A stretch of DNA of 64,000 nt from positions 62,001 through 126,000 of the forward strand of contig NZ_LMFI01000002.1 in assembly GCF_001426745.1 (NCBI RefSeq). The letters are read 5' to 3'. The first letter of the stretch is position 1, and each line of letters opens with the position of its first letter. The stretch comes from Nocardioides sp. Root140. Lineage in GTDB: Bacteria; Actinomycetota; Actinomycetes; Propionibacteriales; Nocardioidaceae. Below, in pieces: positions 36,038 to 44,732 of the stretch. Below the pieces are notes generated by a model. The model saw only the letters and a list, made by a program, of their open reading frames with translations. It had not been told where the DNA came from and did not search any database. The position numbers and the translations under genes are program-made.

Positions 36038-36319
36038 ATGTGGGTTGAAGACTGGGCGCCGGCAGCGGCGTGTCGACAGGCGCAGCCGGACGAACTCTTC
36101 GTCCGTGGTGCGGAGCAGAACAAGGCCAAGCAGGTCTGCGCGGGTTGTCCCGTGCGCACCGAGTGCCTGGCCGAAGCGCTGGACAACCAGATCGAGTGGG
36201 GTGTGTGGGGAGGCATGACCGAGCGCGAGCGCCGGGCACTGCTTCGTCGTAGCCCCGCCGCGTCCTGGCGCAGCGTGCTGGAAGCCGCCAAGGCCGGCCA
36301 CTCGGGCGCACTCGTCTGA
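36038..36319 (+). CDS. whiB4: WhiB family regulator, WhiB4/WblA type
   Basis: A 93-residue iron-sulfur regulator with cysteines C12, C34, C37 and C43 (C-x21-C-x2-C-x5-C), the WhiB turn GVWGG (55-59), and basic ERERRALLRR for DNA contact. WhiB proteins bind a 4Fe-4S cluster and sigma factor region 4 or DNA, and respond to oxygen and NO. Gene order (ponA2 divergent, ArsA pair convergent) equals whiB4 of M. tuberculosis and wblA of Streptomyces, so orthology is inferred from both sequence and context. The start MWVEDW is chosen by family; the 194-bp gap to ponA2 carries its promoter and a direct repeat of GACTAG. Confidence 0.9.
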   Translation: MWVEDWAPAAACRQAQPDELFVRGAEQNKAKQVCAGCPVRTECLAEALDNQIEWGVWGGMTERERRALLRRSPAASWRSVLEAAKAGHSGALV

Positions 36320-36367
36320 GCGACTGACCACTGGGGTCGACCCGGTCCTGACTGACTACTTCGGACG

Positions 36368-37549
36368 TCAGGCCGCCGGGCCGGCCAGCAGCGAGCCGAT
36401 TCGACGGAGCCCGTCGAGGTCGTGCACGTCGGTGGCCAGTGCCGGGACGACCGCCGTGGCGACCCTGGGGTTGGCCGCGGCGAACCTGGCCCGCAACCCG
36501 GTCTCACGCTCGACGATCCGCACCCGGTCGGCGTGCAGCCGCAACAGGCCTGCCGTGACTTCGGCCCCGCCGTCACGTCTGGCGAGCCGCTCGACGGCGG
36601 CCATCGCCTCGTCGGCGCTGAGCTCGCTCTCCGGCCTGATGCCGGCCCGGTTGACCACCAACCCGGCGAGCGGCATGTTCTCCCCGCTGAGCCGGTCGAC
36701 GAAGTACGCCGCCTCGCGCAGCGCGTCGGGCTCCGGAGCCGCGATGACAAGGAACGCCGTACCTTCGGCCTGCAACAGCTCATAGGTCTTCTGGGCCCGC
36801 TGGCGGAAGCCGCCGAAGAGGGTGTCGAACGCGGCGACGAACATCTGGAGGTCCTGGAGCACGGTCGCCCCGAGGATCTTGGTCAACGCGTTCGTGATCA
36901 ACCCGAAGCCGGCGGTCATGATGCGTGCCGGGCCCCGCGCCGGCGCCAGCAGCAGCCGAATGAACTTGCCGTCGAGGAAGCTGCTCAGCCGCTCGGGAGC
37001 GTCGAGGAAGTCCAGCGCCGAACGCGACGGGGGCGTGTCGACGACGATCAGGTCGTAGGCCCCCGACTGCTTCGCGTCGCGGTAGAGCTGCCCGAGCTTC
37101 TCCATCGCCATGTATTCCTGGGTGCCCGCGAACGAGCTGGACAACGCGATGTAGAAGGGGTTCTCCAGGATCTGCTTCGCCTTCTCGGGGCTGGCCTGGC
37201 TCTCGACCACCTCGTCGAAGGTGCGCTTCATGTCGAGCATCATCGCGTCGAGCGACCCGGTGCCATCGGCGACGCCGGCCACCGGCCGGGGCGTGTTGTC
37301 GAGGGCCTCGATGCCCATCGACTGCGCCAGCCGTCGGGCCGGGTCGATGGTGAGTACGACGACCTTGCGGCCACGCTCGGCCGCCCGCAGTGCGAGGGAT
37401 GCCGACGTGGTGGTCTTGCCGACCCCGCCGGACCCGCAGCACACGATGATCTCGGTGGCCGGGTTGTCGAGCAGTGCGTCGATGTCGAGGGTCGGGGCGA
37501 CCTCGCCCGTCGAGGCCAGCGGGCCGACCCGCGTGCGTTGCCGGCTCAT
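36368..37549 (-). CDS. ArsA/Get3-family ATPase, second of pair
   Basis: A 393-residue P-loop ATPase with the deviant Walker motif GSGGVGKTTTSASL (39-52), switch I-like IDPARRLAQSMG, and Walker B/switch II LIVVDTPPS. It matches the mycobacterial Rv3679/Rv3680 class, two different ArsA-like subunits that form one complex; they are not arsenite pumps by context. It overlaps the upstream paralogue by 4 bp (ATGA). The role in mycobacteria has been linked to stress and carbon metabolism; here it is inferred from synteny only. Confidence 0.88.
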   Translation of the reverse strand: MSRQRTRVGPLASTGEVAPTLDIDALLDNPATEIIVCCGSGGVGKTTTSASLALRAAERGRKVVVLTIDPARRLAQSMGIEALDNTPRPVAGVADGTGSLDAMMLDMKRTFDEVVESQASPEKAKQILENPFYIALSSSFAGTQEYMAMEKLGQLYRDAKQSGAYDLIVVDTPPSRSALDFLDAPERLSSFLDGKFIRLLLAPARGPARIMTAGFGLITNALTKILGATVLQDLQMFVAAFDTLFGGFRQRAQKTYELLQAEGTAFLVIAAPEPDALREAAYFVDRLSGENMPLAGLVVNRAGIRPESELSADEAMAAVERLARRDGGAEVTAGLLRLHADRVRIVERETGLRARFAAANPRVATAVVPALATDVHDLDGLRRIGSLLAGPAA

Positions 37550-38562
37550 GCCATCCCTTGCTCTCGCAGCGTCGCGGCCAGTTGGTAGAGGCCGCCCATG
37601 TCGACTCCGGACGGGAGTCGGGGCAGCTCGTAGATGGGGACGCCGATCTCATGGACCAGGGCCCGTTGGCTCTCCTCGAGGGCGCGCCGCTCGGCGTGGT
37701 CGTGGGCCTCGGTGAGCAGCCCGTCGACGAGCACCTTGTCGACCTCGACGCCGGCCGAGCGGAGGTCCGCCTCGATGCCGTCACGGTCGAGGGTGCCGTT
37801 GCGGGCCGCGTCGAGCTGCTCCGCGCTCAGGTCGCGTGGCCGGACCAGGTTCACGATCACCCCGCCGACGGGGAGCTTGGCCTGATGCAGCTCGCCCACG
37901 CCGTCGGCGGTCTCCTGGACCGGCATCTCCTCGAGCACGGTGACCAGGTGGATGGCGGTGCGGGGAGAGCGGAAGAGCGTCATCACGGTGTCGGCCTGCT
38001 TCTTGATCGGCCCGGCCTTGGCCAGCCCGGCCAGCTCGCCGTTGACGTTGAGGAACTGGGCGATCCGGCCGGTCGGAGGAGCGTCGAGCACGATCGCGTC
38101 GTACTGCTGGCCGGCCTTGCTGGAGGTGCCCTTCTTGCGGCCGTCCTTGGCGGCCTCGAAGACCTTGCCGGTGAGCAGTACGTCGCGTACGCCGGGGGCG
38201 ACCGTGGTGGCGAAGTCGATGACGCCGAAGCGGTCGAGCGCCCGCCCGGCACGACCGAGCTTGTAGTACATCGCGAGGTATTCGAGTAGGGCGGACTCGG
38301 CGTCGATGTGCAGGGCGTAGACCTCGCCGGCGCTGCCCTCGGAACCGGGGAGCCCCGACGCGATGCGGCGCTCCTCGTAGGGCAGGGGCGAGACGTCGAA
38401 CATCTGGGCGATGCCCTGGCGACCCTCGACCTCGCAGAGCAGCACGCTCTTGCCACGGCTGGCCAGGGCAAGTGCCAGTGCAGCGGCGACCGTCGACTTG
38501 CCGGTTCCGCCCTTGCCGGTGACGACGTGCAGCTGGACCTTCGGCCAGTCGGTGGTGCTCAC
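37546..38562 (-). CDS. ArsA/Get3-family ATPase, first of pair
   Basis: A 338-residue P-loop ATPase with GKGGTGKSTVAAAL (about 15-28), CEVEGRQGIAQMFD, and IVLDAPPTGR as switch II. It differs clearly from its partner at 36368, so the two likely form a heterodimer. The GTG at 38562 is chosen because TAGGCT (38571-38576) lies 8 nt upstream, the leaderless layout; the longer frame overlaps the IclR gene. Convergence of this operon on whiB4 is typical. Confidence 0.88.
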   Translation of the reverse strand: MSTTDWPKVQLHVVTGKGGTGKSTVAAALALALASRGKSVLLCEVEGRQGIAQMFDVSPLPYEERRIASGLPGSEGSAGEVYALHIDAESALLEYLAMYYKLGRAGRALDRFGVIDFATTVAPGVRDVLLTGKVFEAAKDGRKKGTSSKAGQQYDAIVLDAPPTGRIAQFLNVNGELAGLAKAGPIKKQADTVMTLFRSPRTAIHLVTVLEEMPVQETADGVGELHQAKLPVGGVIVNLVRPRDLSAEQLDAARNGTLDRDGIEADLRSAGVEVDKVLVDGLLTEAHDHAERRALEESQRALVHEIGVPIYELPRLPSGVDMGGLYQLAATLREQGMA

Positions 38563-38590
38563 GGGACGAGAGCCTAACCGGGCGGTCGGA

Positions 38591-39358
38591 CTACTGGGAA
38601 CGGAACCGGCGGATGCGACGCGACAGGTCATGGGCCTCCTGGAGCAGGAGCCGGCCGAGCTCGGGACGCCGGTCGTCGGCGAACCGGTGGTCGATCCCGG
38701 TCAGGCTCAGCGCCCACTGGGGTGACTCGTCGGAGTCGAAGACCGCGGCACCTATGCCCCAGCTGCCGCGCACGATCAGCCCGGGGTTGAACGCGTAGCC
38801 CTGGCGCTGCGTCTCGGCGATGCGTTGCTCCACCGCCTTGCGGGCGTGGGTGGCGCCGTACCGCTCGGTGAGGTCGTGGTCGTCGAGGTACTCGGTGATC
38901 TCCCGCTCCGGCAGGTAGGACAGGATCACCTGGCCGGCCGAGGCGACGCCGAGCGGGAACCGGATGCCCTCGTGCAGCACGTGGGAGCGGATCGGGAAGC
39001 TGCCGTCCTCGCGGACCAGGCAGATCGTCTCGTCGCCGCGCCGGGCCGAGAAGAACGCGCTCTCGCCGGTGGCCTCGCTCAGCCTGCGCAGGCTGGCGCC
39101 GGCCAGGTGGCTGACGTCGTAGCGTGCGGCCGCGGCGCTGCCGAGCAGGAACGTCTCGGGCCCGAGCTGCCACAGGCCGGCCGGCGTCCGGTCGACCAGA
39201 CCCTCCTGCTGCAGCGCGACCAGCAACCGGTGGGCGGTCGGCCGGGCGAGATCGGCGGCGACCCCCGCAGCGGTGGTCGTGACACCGTCGGGCTCGTGCT
39301 GGGAGACCGCACGCAGCACCCGCCCGATGCGCGCGACCACCTGGTGTGAGGCCTGCAT
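38591..39358 (-). CDS. IclR family transcriptional regulator
   Basis: A 255-residue regulator: winged helix at 8-65 (GVAADLARPTAHRLLVALQQEGLV) and an IclR ligand domain at 80-245 with the conserved FPLGVASAGQVILSYLP and GIGAAVFD. It is divergent from a CoA-transferase pair, the usual layout of PcaR/PcaU-type control of beta-ketoadipate or keto-acid use. TATCGT (39365-39370) lies 6 nt before the ATG (leaderless). A palindrome at 39375-39393 covers its upstream promoter region, consistent with autoregulation. Confidence 0.9.
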   Translation of the reverse strand: MQASHQVVARIGRVLRAVSQHEPDGVTTTAAGVAADLARPTAHRLLVALQQEGLVDRTPAGLWQLGPETFLLGSAAAARYDVSHLAGASLRRLSEATGESAFFSARRGDETICLVREDGSFPIRSHVLHEGIRFPLGVASAGQVILSYLPEREITEYLDDHDLTERYGATHARKAVEQRIAETQRQGYAFNPGLIVRGSWGIGAAVFDSDESPQWALSLTGIDHRFADDRRPELGRLLLQEAHDLSRRIRRFRSQ

Positions 39359-39374
39359 GGGACGACGATACTGC

Positions 39375-39393
39375 GCGTTCACCCAGTGAACGC
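39375..39393. promoter_or_regulatory. Candidate IclR operator
   Basis: GCGTTCACCCAGTGAACGC is a perfect 8-3-8 palindrome, 4 bp upstream of the iclR -10 box and in the gap to the divergent CoA-transferase genes. Position and size fit a dimeric IclR-family site. Confidence 0.6.
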
Positions 39394-39529
39394 ATCCGCT
39401 CGAATGTGTGCGTCGTACGAGAGATCCGCGTCCATCTCCCGACCGGACGTTGACGCCGTCCCCCGGGTGCGGCAGAACAGGGGGTGGGCCTTCCGGATCG
39501 GTGGGCACGTCGAGGAGGAGGAGACCTTC

Positions 39530-40336
39530 GTGGACAAGGTGATGGCCAACGCCGCCGAGGCGGTCGCCGACATCGGCTCGGGGGCGACCCTGGCCGTGGG
39601 CGGCTTCGGACTGTGCGGCATCCCGTCGGTGCTGATCGACGCCCTGCTGACCCAGGGGGCCGACGAGCTCGAGGCGGTCTCGAACAACTGCGGCGTCGAC
39701 GACTGGGGTCTCGGCCGGCTGCTGATGGCCCGACGCCTGCGCCGGATGATCGCGTCGTACGTCGGGGAGAACAAGGAGTTCGCCCGGCAGTACCTCTCCG
39801 GTGAGCTCGAGGTCGAGCTCACGCCGCAGGGCACCCTGGCCGAGCGCATGCGCGCCGGCGGCTCGGGCATCCCGGGCTTCTACACCGCCACCGGCGTCGG
39901 CACCCAGGTCGCGGACGGCGGCCTCCCCTGGAGGTACGACGACGCCGGCAACGTCGTGGTGGCCTCGCCGCCCAAGGAGGTGCGCAGCTTCGGGGGTCGT
40001 GACTTCGTGCTCGAGGAGGCGATCGTCGCCGACTTCGGGCTGGTCCGGGCCTGGAAGGGCGACCGGCACGGCAATCTCGTCTTCCGCGACTCCGCCCGCA
40101 ACTTCAACCCGCTCGCTGCGATGTGCGGTCGCCTCACGATCGCCGAGGTCGAGGAGCTCGTCGAGCCGGGCGAGCTGAACCCCAACGACGTGCACACCCC
40201 CGGGGTCTACGTGCAGCGCGTGGTCGCGCTGACTCCCGAGCAGGCTGCCGACAAGCGGATCGAGAAGAGGACTGTCTCTGCTCCGTTGGTTGAGGAGGTT
40301 GCGCAGCAACCATCTCGAAACCAGGAAGGACACTGA
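39530..40336 (+). CDS. 3-oxoacid CoA-transferase subunit A
   Basis: A 268-residue alpha subunit of a family I CoA-transferase: [16 protein letters not shown] near the N-terminus (CoA loop) and [13 protein letters not shown]. It moves CoA from succinyl-CoA to a 3-oxoacid such as acetoacetate or 3-oxoadipate; which one cannot be told. GTG start at 39530 with GAGGAGGAG 9 nt upstream. The last 17 or so residues (after KRTVSAPL) are encoded by a repeat element at 40283-40322 and are not part of the family domain. Confidence 0.92.
   Translation: MDKVMANAAEAVADIGSGATLAVGGFGLCGIPSVLIDALLTQGADELEAVSNNCGVDDWGLGRLLMARRLRRMIASYVGENKEFARQYLSGELEVELTPQGTLAERMRAGGSGIPGFYTATGVGTQVADGGLPWRYDDAGNVVVASPPKEVRSFGGRDFVLEEAIVADFGLVRAWKGDRHGNLVFRDSARNFNPLAAMCGRLTIAEVEELVEPGELNPNDVHTPGVYVQRVVALTPEQAADKRIEKRTVSAPLVEEVAQQPSRNQEGH
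40283..40322 (+). repeat. Repeat element forming the C-terminus of the CoA-transferase A gene
   Basis: A 40-bp segment with GGTTGAGGAGGTTGCGCAGC and an internal hairpin GGTTGC-GCA-GCAACC, ending CTCGAAACC. This motif is a common intergenic repeat in Nocardioides genomes, from memory. Here it lies within the open reading frame, and the ribosome site of subunit B starts at its end. Confidence 0.6.
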
Positions 40337-40337
40337 C

Positions 40338-40976
40338 ATGGCATGGACACGCGAGCAGATGGCGGCCCGGGCGGCCGGGGAGCTGAGCGACGGCTCCTAC
40401 GTCAACCTCGGGATCGGCCTGCCGACCCTGGTGCCGAACTACGTGCCCGAGGGCACCGAGCTGGTGCTGCAGTCCGAGAACGGCATCCTCGGCGTCGGGC
40501 CCTACCCGACCGAGGAGAACGTCGACGCCGACCTGATCAACGCCGGCAAGGAGACCGTCACGCTCAACCGTGGCGCGTCGTTCTTCGACTCCGCCACCTC
40601 GTTCGGGATGATCCGCGGCGGCAAGATCGACGCCGCGATCCTCGGTGCGATGCAGGTGTCGGTGAAGGGTGACATCGCCAACTGGATGATCCCCGGCAAG
40701 ATGGTCAAGGGCATGGGCGGCGCGATGGACCTCGTGCACGGCGCCAAGAAGGTGATCGTGCTGATGGAGCACGTGGCCCGCGACGGCTCCTACAAGATCG
40801 TCAACGAGTGCTCGCTGCCCTACACCGGCCTCGGCGTCGTACAACGCATCATCACCGACCTCGGCGTCATGGACATCCTCCCGGCAGCCGAGGGAGGCGG
40901 GCTGAAGCTGGTCGAGCTGGCTCCCGGCGTGACCGAGGACGAGATCCGCGAGAAGACCGAGCCCGAGCTGCTCTGA
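40338..40976 (+). CDS. 3-oxoacid CoA-transferase subunit B
   Basis: A 212-residue beta subunit with the active-site glutamate in [10 protein letters not shown] (about 47-56), [14 protein letters not shown] at the N-terminus, and [20 protein letters not shown] in the C-terminal half. It works with subunit A, 1 bp upstream. CAGGAAGGA (40322-40330) is the ribosome site. The IclR gene beside the pair suggests induction by an aromatic breakdown product or a keto acid. Confidence 0.93.
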   Translation: MAWTREQMAARAAGELSDGSYVNLGIGLPTLVPNYVPEGTELVLQSENGILGVGPYPTEENVDADLINAGKETVTLNRGASFFDSATSFGMIRGGKIDAAILGAMQVSVKGDIANWMIPGKMVKGMGGAMDLVHGAKKVIVLMEHVARDGSYKIVNECSLPYTGLGVVQRIITDLGVMDILPAAEGGGLKLVELAPGVTEDEIREKTEPELL

Positions 40977-41000
40977 CCTGCTCGTCGGTCGAGTGGCCTT

Positions 41001-41157
41001 CTCGGTGGTCGAGTGGCGAGCGCTGCCCTCGGTGGTCGAGTGGCGAGCGCTGCCCTCGGTGGTCGAGTAGCGAGCGCCAGCGAGCGTATCGAGGCCAGGG
41101 CCAGTTGCCGAAGGTCTCGATACGCCGCTCGTTCCTCGCGGCTACTCGACCAGCGAG
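41001..41157. repeat. GGTCGAGTAGCGAGC repeat array (family D)
   Basis: Two identical 27-bp units (41001-41027, 41028-41054) starting CTCGGTGGTCGAGTGGCGAG are followed by a longer arm (41055-41093) that ends in GCGTATCGAG. An inverted arm CTCGATACG...CTACTCGACCAGCGAG is at 41116-41157. Outlying fragments continue to about 40985 and 41175. It fills the gap between convergent genes ending at 40976 and 41186. It is a typical dispersed inverted repeat of Nocardioides-like genomes. Confidence 0.88.
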
Positions 41158-41185
41158 AGGCACTCGACCGACGAGGAGGGCGCGC

Positions 41186-43627
41186 TCACTCCATCGTCAG
41201 GCCCGCGGCCGGCGTCACCCGTGCCGCGCGGCGGGCAGGCAGCACACAGGCCAGGAGCCCGGCTGCAGCGGACACGAGTACGACGATCGCGAGCTGGCCC
41301 AGCGGCAGGGTCATGGACGCGTTCTCGACGTACTTCGCCAGCATGGTCTGGACGCCGACCCAGGCGAAGCCGATGCCCAGGGTGGTGCCGAGCAGGGTCG
41401 CCACCACGGAGAGCAGCACCGCCTCGGTGGCCAGGGTGGCCCGCAACTGGCGACGGGTCAGGCCGAGGGCCCGCAGCAGGGCGTTCTCGCGTCCTCGTTC
41501 GAGCACCGAGAGACCGAGCGTGTTGGCGATGCCGATCAGCGCGATGACCACGGCGATGCCGAGCAGGCCGACGATCGCGCCGGTCATCACGTCGAGCTGG
41601 AGGTCGACGAAGGCCCACTTGCCCAGGGTCGAGACCACGTCGGCGTCGGAGGCCGCGGCCACGGCGGACAGGTCGCCGCTGAAGTCCTCGGCGTCGGTGT
41701 CGAGATCGGCCCGCACCCAGATCGCCTGCGTGGACGGTGCCGCGTCGAGCCCGGCCAGCGTCTGCGGGGCGACGACGGCGACGTTGCCCCAGTCCTCCCC
41801 GGCGTTCACCCGCAGGGTCTCCGTGCGCTCGCCGACGGTGACCGTGACCGTGCGTGGCACGTTGCCGTTCTCCAGTGCGTCGATCGGCAGGTAGATCTCC
41901 CCGGCGCGGGGCGCGGCGAAGTCCGGCGTGCTCCGCATCAGCCCGGCAGCGTCCGGGCCGGGGGCGACGACCCGCATCCGGCCGATCCCGCGGTCGAGGG
42001 TGCCGACCGTTCCGGGGACCTCCACGGCACTCTCGACGGCGGGCAGGTCGCGCACGCCGGTGAGCACCTCCGGTGCCAGTCCGGCCCCCGTGGTCGCCGA
42101 GACGGTGGCGTCGAGGGGATGGTCGGTGGCCATCTCGTCGTCGATGATGCTGCGTCCACTGGCCAGCCCGGTCAGGACGGCGGTCGTGAGGGTGACCCCG
42201 ACGAGCAACGAGGCGGTCGTGGCCGCCGTACGCCGTGGGTTGCGGACTGCGTTGGAGGTGGCCAGTCGTCCGGGCGGGCCCATGACGCGGGCGGTGAGCG
42301 ATCCGGCGACCCGGATCAGGGCGGGAACGATCGTCGGCCCGAGCAGGACCACCCCGAAGAACGTGGTGCCTCCGCCCACCACCATCAGTGGGACCGCGGC
42401 TCCGGCGATGGCCGCGGCCATCGCCAGCACCCCGGCGGCGACGACGAGGATGCCGAACCCGATGCGGAGACGGCCGGCCGTCGTGCGTACGTCGACACCG
42501 GTGTCCGGACGAAGTGCGGCGAGCGGGCTGACCCGGGTGACCCGGCGGGTGGGAAGCCAGGACGCCATGACCGTGACGGCGGTGCCGACAAGGAAGGCGC
42601 CGGCGAACCAGACGGGGGAGAAGGACGCCTCGCCCAGTCGAGCGCTCGGGGCGAGGTCACGGATCAGTGCGACCAGGCCGAGTCCGAGTCCAGCGCCGGC
42701 CACCAGGCCGACCAGGGCGGAGACGACACCGAGCGCGAGGGCCTCGAGGCGGATCGAGCGAAGCACCTGCCGCCGGGTGGCGCCGACGCAGCGCAGCAGG
42801 GCGAAGTCGCGGGTCCGCTGCGCGAACAGGATCGAGAACGTGTTGGCGATGACCATCACCGAGGTGCCGATGGCGATCGCCGCGAAGAGCAGCAGGATGA
42901 ACGCGATGACGTCGACGCCGTTGGTGGCCGCCTTCTGCTGGTCGGCCACGAAGTCGTCGGTGGTCTGCACGGTCGCGTCCGGGTAGGCGCTCTCGAGGGC
43001 CCGGATCTGCTCGTCCGCGGAGCCGGCGCCGTTCCAGGCGACGCTGTTGATCATGCTCTGGTCGAGCCACCGGTCCTGGGCGTCCTGGGTGAGGTAGACC
43101 GCGGACCAGACCATCGACGACGGGCTGTCGACGCTGCCGACGACCTTCACGTCGAGGGCCTGCTTGCCGGTTCCGATGGTGAGGGTGTCGCCGATCCCGA
43201 CGTCATTGGCCTTGGCCGCGTTCGCGTCGACGACTGCCTCGTGGTCGGTGGAGGGGAAGCGGCCGTCGACCAGCTCCTGCCAACGCATCGCGTTGTCGCG
43301 GGGGAGGGCGCCGACGTCGGCGCCGTCGGTGATCTCGGTGCCGTCGCGTGACACGGAGAGCCACGCCCAGCCCAGCACGGAGGCCGAGGCGCCCTCCTTC
43401 TCGGCGCGGTCCAGCAGTCGGGCCGCGTCGGGGCCGTCGATCCCGGAGACCACCACGTCGGCATGTGCGAACGGCGCGTCGAGGCCCGAGGTCAGGCCGT
43501 CGCGGGCCGCGGAGGAGAGCGCGTTGGTGACGATGATGAAGGTGACCCCGATGACCACGGCCAGGCTCGCGGCGACGTACCGCCGGGTGTGCCGCCGCAT
43601 CGAGGCGAGCAGGACGGTGCGCATCAC
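41186..43627 (-). CDS. ABC transporter permease, two FtsX domains
   Basis: An 813-residue membrane protein. N-terminal helix (about 15-38), a large outer domain, three helices of the first FtsX domain (about 255-370), a central helix pair (about 395-455), a second outer domain, and three helices of the second FtsX domain near the C-terminus. This MacB/LolE-like duplicated layout exports or extracts lipids, peptides or drugs, or works by mechanotransmission. It is coupled to the ATPase gene by a 4-bp ATGA overlap. The two-component system upstream may regulate it. Confidence 0.9.
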   Translation of the reverse strand: MMRTVLLASMRRHTRRYVAASLAVVIGVTFIIVTNALSSAARDGLTSGLDAPFAHADVVVSGIDGPDAARLLDRAEKEGASASVLGWAWLSVSRDGTEITDGADVGALPRDNAMRWQELVDGRFPSTDHEAVVDANAAKANDVGIGDTLTIGTGKQALDVKVVGSVDSPSSMVWSAVYLTQDAQDRWLDQSMINSVAWNGAGSADEQIRALESAYPDATVQTTDDFVADQQKAATNGVDVIAFILLLFAAIAIGTSVMVIANTFSILFAQRTRDFALLRCVGATRRQVLRSIRLEALALGVVSALVGLVAGAGLGLGLVALIRDLAPSARLGEASFSPVWFAGAFLVGTAVTVMASWLPTRRVTRVSPLAALRPDTGVDVRTTAGRLRIGFGILVVAAGVLAMAAAIAGAAVPLMVVGGGTTFFGVVLLGPTIVPALIRVAGSLTARVMGPPGRLATSNAVRNPRRTAATTASLLVGVTLTTAVLTGLASGRSIIDDEMATDHPLDATVSATTGAGLAPEVLTGVRDLPAVESAVEVPGTVGTLDRGIGRMRVVAPGPDAAGLMRSTPDFAAPRAGEIYLPIDALENGNVPRTVTVTVGERTETLRVNAGEDWGNVAVVAPQTLAGLDAAPSTQAIWVRADLDTDAEDFSGDLSAVAAASDADVVSTLGKWAFVDLQLDVMTGAIVGLLGIAVVIALIGIANTLGLSVLERGRENALLRALGLTRRQLRATLATEAVLLSVVATLLGTTLGIGFAWVGVQTMLAKYVENASMTLPLGQLAIVVLVSAAAGLLACVLPARRAARVTPAAGLTME

Positions 43628-44388
43628 GCCGCCCGGTGGCGCAGCGCCGCGACGAGCTCGTCGCGGGTGGGCGTGGTGAGGTGGGTGCGGATGGCGCCGT
43701 CGGCGATGACGAGTACGTCGTCGGCATAGGCGGCCGCGTCCAGCTCGTGGGTGACCATGACGACGGTCTGGCCGAGCTCGCGCACCGAGTGGCGCAGGAA
43801 GTCGAGGACCTCGGCGCTCGCGGTCGAGTCGAGGTTGCCGGTCGGCTCGTCGGCGAAGACGATCGCGGGCTGGGCGACCAGGGCGCGGGCGATCGCCACG
43901 CGCTGCTGCTGTCCGCCGGAGAGCTGGCTGGGGAGGTGGCCGGTGCGGTCGGCGAGTCCGAGCACGTCGACGACCATCTCGAACCTGGCCCGCTCCTCGC
44001 GCCCGACCTTGCGACCGGCGAGCTCCAGCGGGAGCAGGATGTTCTGGCCAGCGGTCAGCATCGGCAGCAGGTTGAACGACTGGAAGACGAAGCCGACGTG
44101 GTCGCGCCGGAACTTCGTCAGCGCGGTGTCGTCGAGCGACTCCAACGTCACGCCCGCCACCTCGACCGTGCCGGGGGTCGGCTGGTCGAGCCCGGCCAGG
44201 CAGTGCATCAGTGTCGACTTCCCGGAGCCCGAGGGGCCCATGATCGCGGTGAACCGGCCGGCCGGGAGGTCGAGGTCGACACCGCGAAGCGCATGCACCT
44301 CGGCGTGGGTTCCGACGCCGTAGGTCTTGGTCAGGCCGCGGGCAGTCGCGGCGGTTCGGAGGGCGTTGGGGGCGGTGGTCTCGATCAT
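43624..44388 (-). CDS. ABC transporter ATP-binding protein, MacB/LolD type
   Basis: A 254-residue ATPase: Walker A GPSGSGKST, Q-loop FVFQSFNLLP, signature LSGGQQQRVAIARAL, Walker B IVFADEPTGNLD, switch histidine in VTHE. It energises the FtsX permease encoded just downstream. The ATG at 44388 follows TAGCGT (44396-44401) after 7 nt, so the mRNA is leaderless. A pair of GTCGTACGAC palindromes lies 55-96 bp upstream. Confidence 0.94.
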   Translation of the reverse strand: MIETTAPNALRTAATARGLTKTYGVGTHAEVHALRGVDLDLPAGRFTAIMGPSGSGKSTLMHCLAGLDQPTPGTVEVAGVTLESLDDTALTKFRRDHVGFVFQSFNLLPMLTAGQNILLPLELAGRKVGREERARFEMVVDVLGLADRTGHLPSQLSGGQQQRVAIARALVAQPAIVFADEPTGNLDSTASAEVLDFLRHSVRELGQTVVMVTHELDAAAYADDVLVIADGAIRTHLTTPTRDELVAALRHRAA

Positions 44389-44443
44389 GACCCCCACGCT
44401 AGGAATTCTGCGGCTCCCGAACGTCAGGCCGGCGGTGGAACCC

Positions 44444-44484
44444 GTCGTACGACCTGGGGATGACGCGGGCGTTCGTCGTACGAC
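44444..44484. promoter_or_regulatory. Paired GTCGTACGAC palindromes upstream of the ABC exporter
   Basis: The perfect 10-bp palindrome GTCGTACGAC occurs at 44444-44453 and again at 44475-44484, starts 31 bp apart (about three helical turns). They lie upstream of the -10 box at 44396-44401. A response-regulator dimer pair could bind here; the adjacent NarL-type regulator is a candidate. The motif is also frequent by chance in this GC-rich, CGTACG-rich DNA. Confidence 0.35.
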
Positions 44485-44540
44485 CCGTGGGGTGCCGCGC
44501 CCGCCACCGGGGCTGCTCACCGGCCCTAGGTGGTCCGGCC

Positions 44541-44732
44541 CGGTCGGACCGAGTGGGCCCCGGTACTGCGTCCGGTCGGACCGAGTGGGCCCCGGGACTG
44601 CGTCCGGTCGGACCGAGTGGGCCCCGGTACTGCGTCCGGTCGGACCGAGTGGGCCCCGGTACTGCGTCCGATCGGACCGAGTAGGCCCCGGTACTGCGTC
44701 CGGTCGGACCGAGTGGGCCCCGGTACTCGGCC
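44541..44732. repeat. 32-bp minisatellite, nearly six tandem copies
   Basis: Units start at 44541, 44573, 44605, 44637, 44669 and 44701, each exactly 32 bp, without spacers. Each contains CGGTCGGACCGAGTGGGCCC, with GTCGGAC as an internal near-palindrome. Units differ by single bases (for example CGATCGG and TAGGCC in unit 5). It lies in the 423-bp gap between the ABC ATPase start and the response-regulator stop, which otherwise holds only the promoter, the paired palindromes and a GC-rich inverted tail (44733-44765). Confidence 0.95.

Noticed and set aside
36368..38562. Arsenite efflux system
   Set aside because: The two ArsA-like ATPases have no ArsB, ArsR or ArsD nearby and match the ponA2-whiB4-linked pair of mycobacteria.
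40808..43351. 847-codon open frame on the plus strand
   Set aside because: It is antisense to the FtsX permease, has no recognisable domain, and its composition (Arg/Gly/Asp/His-rich) is typical of frames opposite GC-rich genes.
44541..44732. Possible CRISPR array
   Set aside because: The 32-bp units abut each other without unique spacers, there are only about six, and no cas genes are near. It is a minisatellite.
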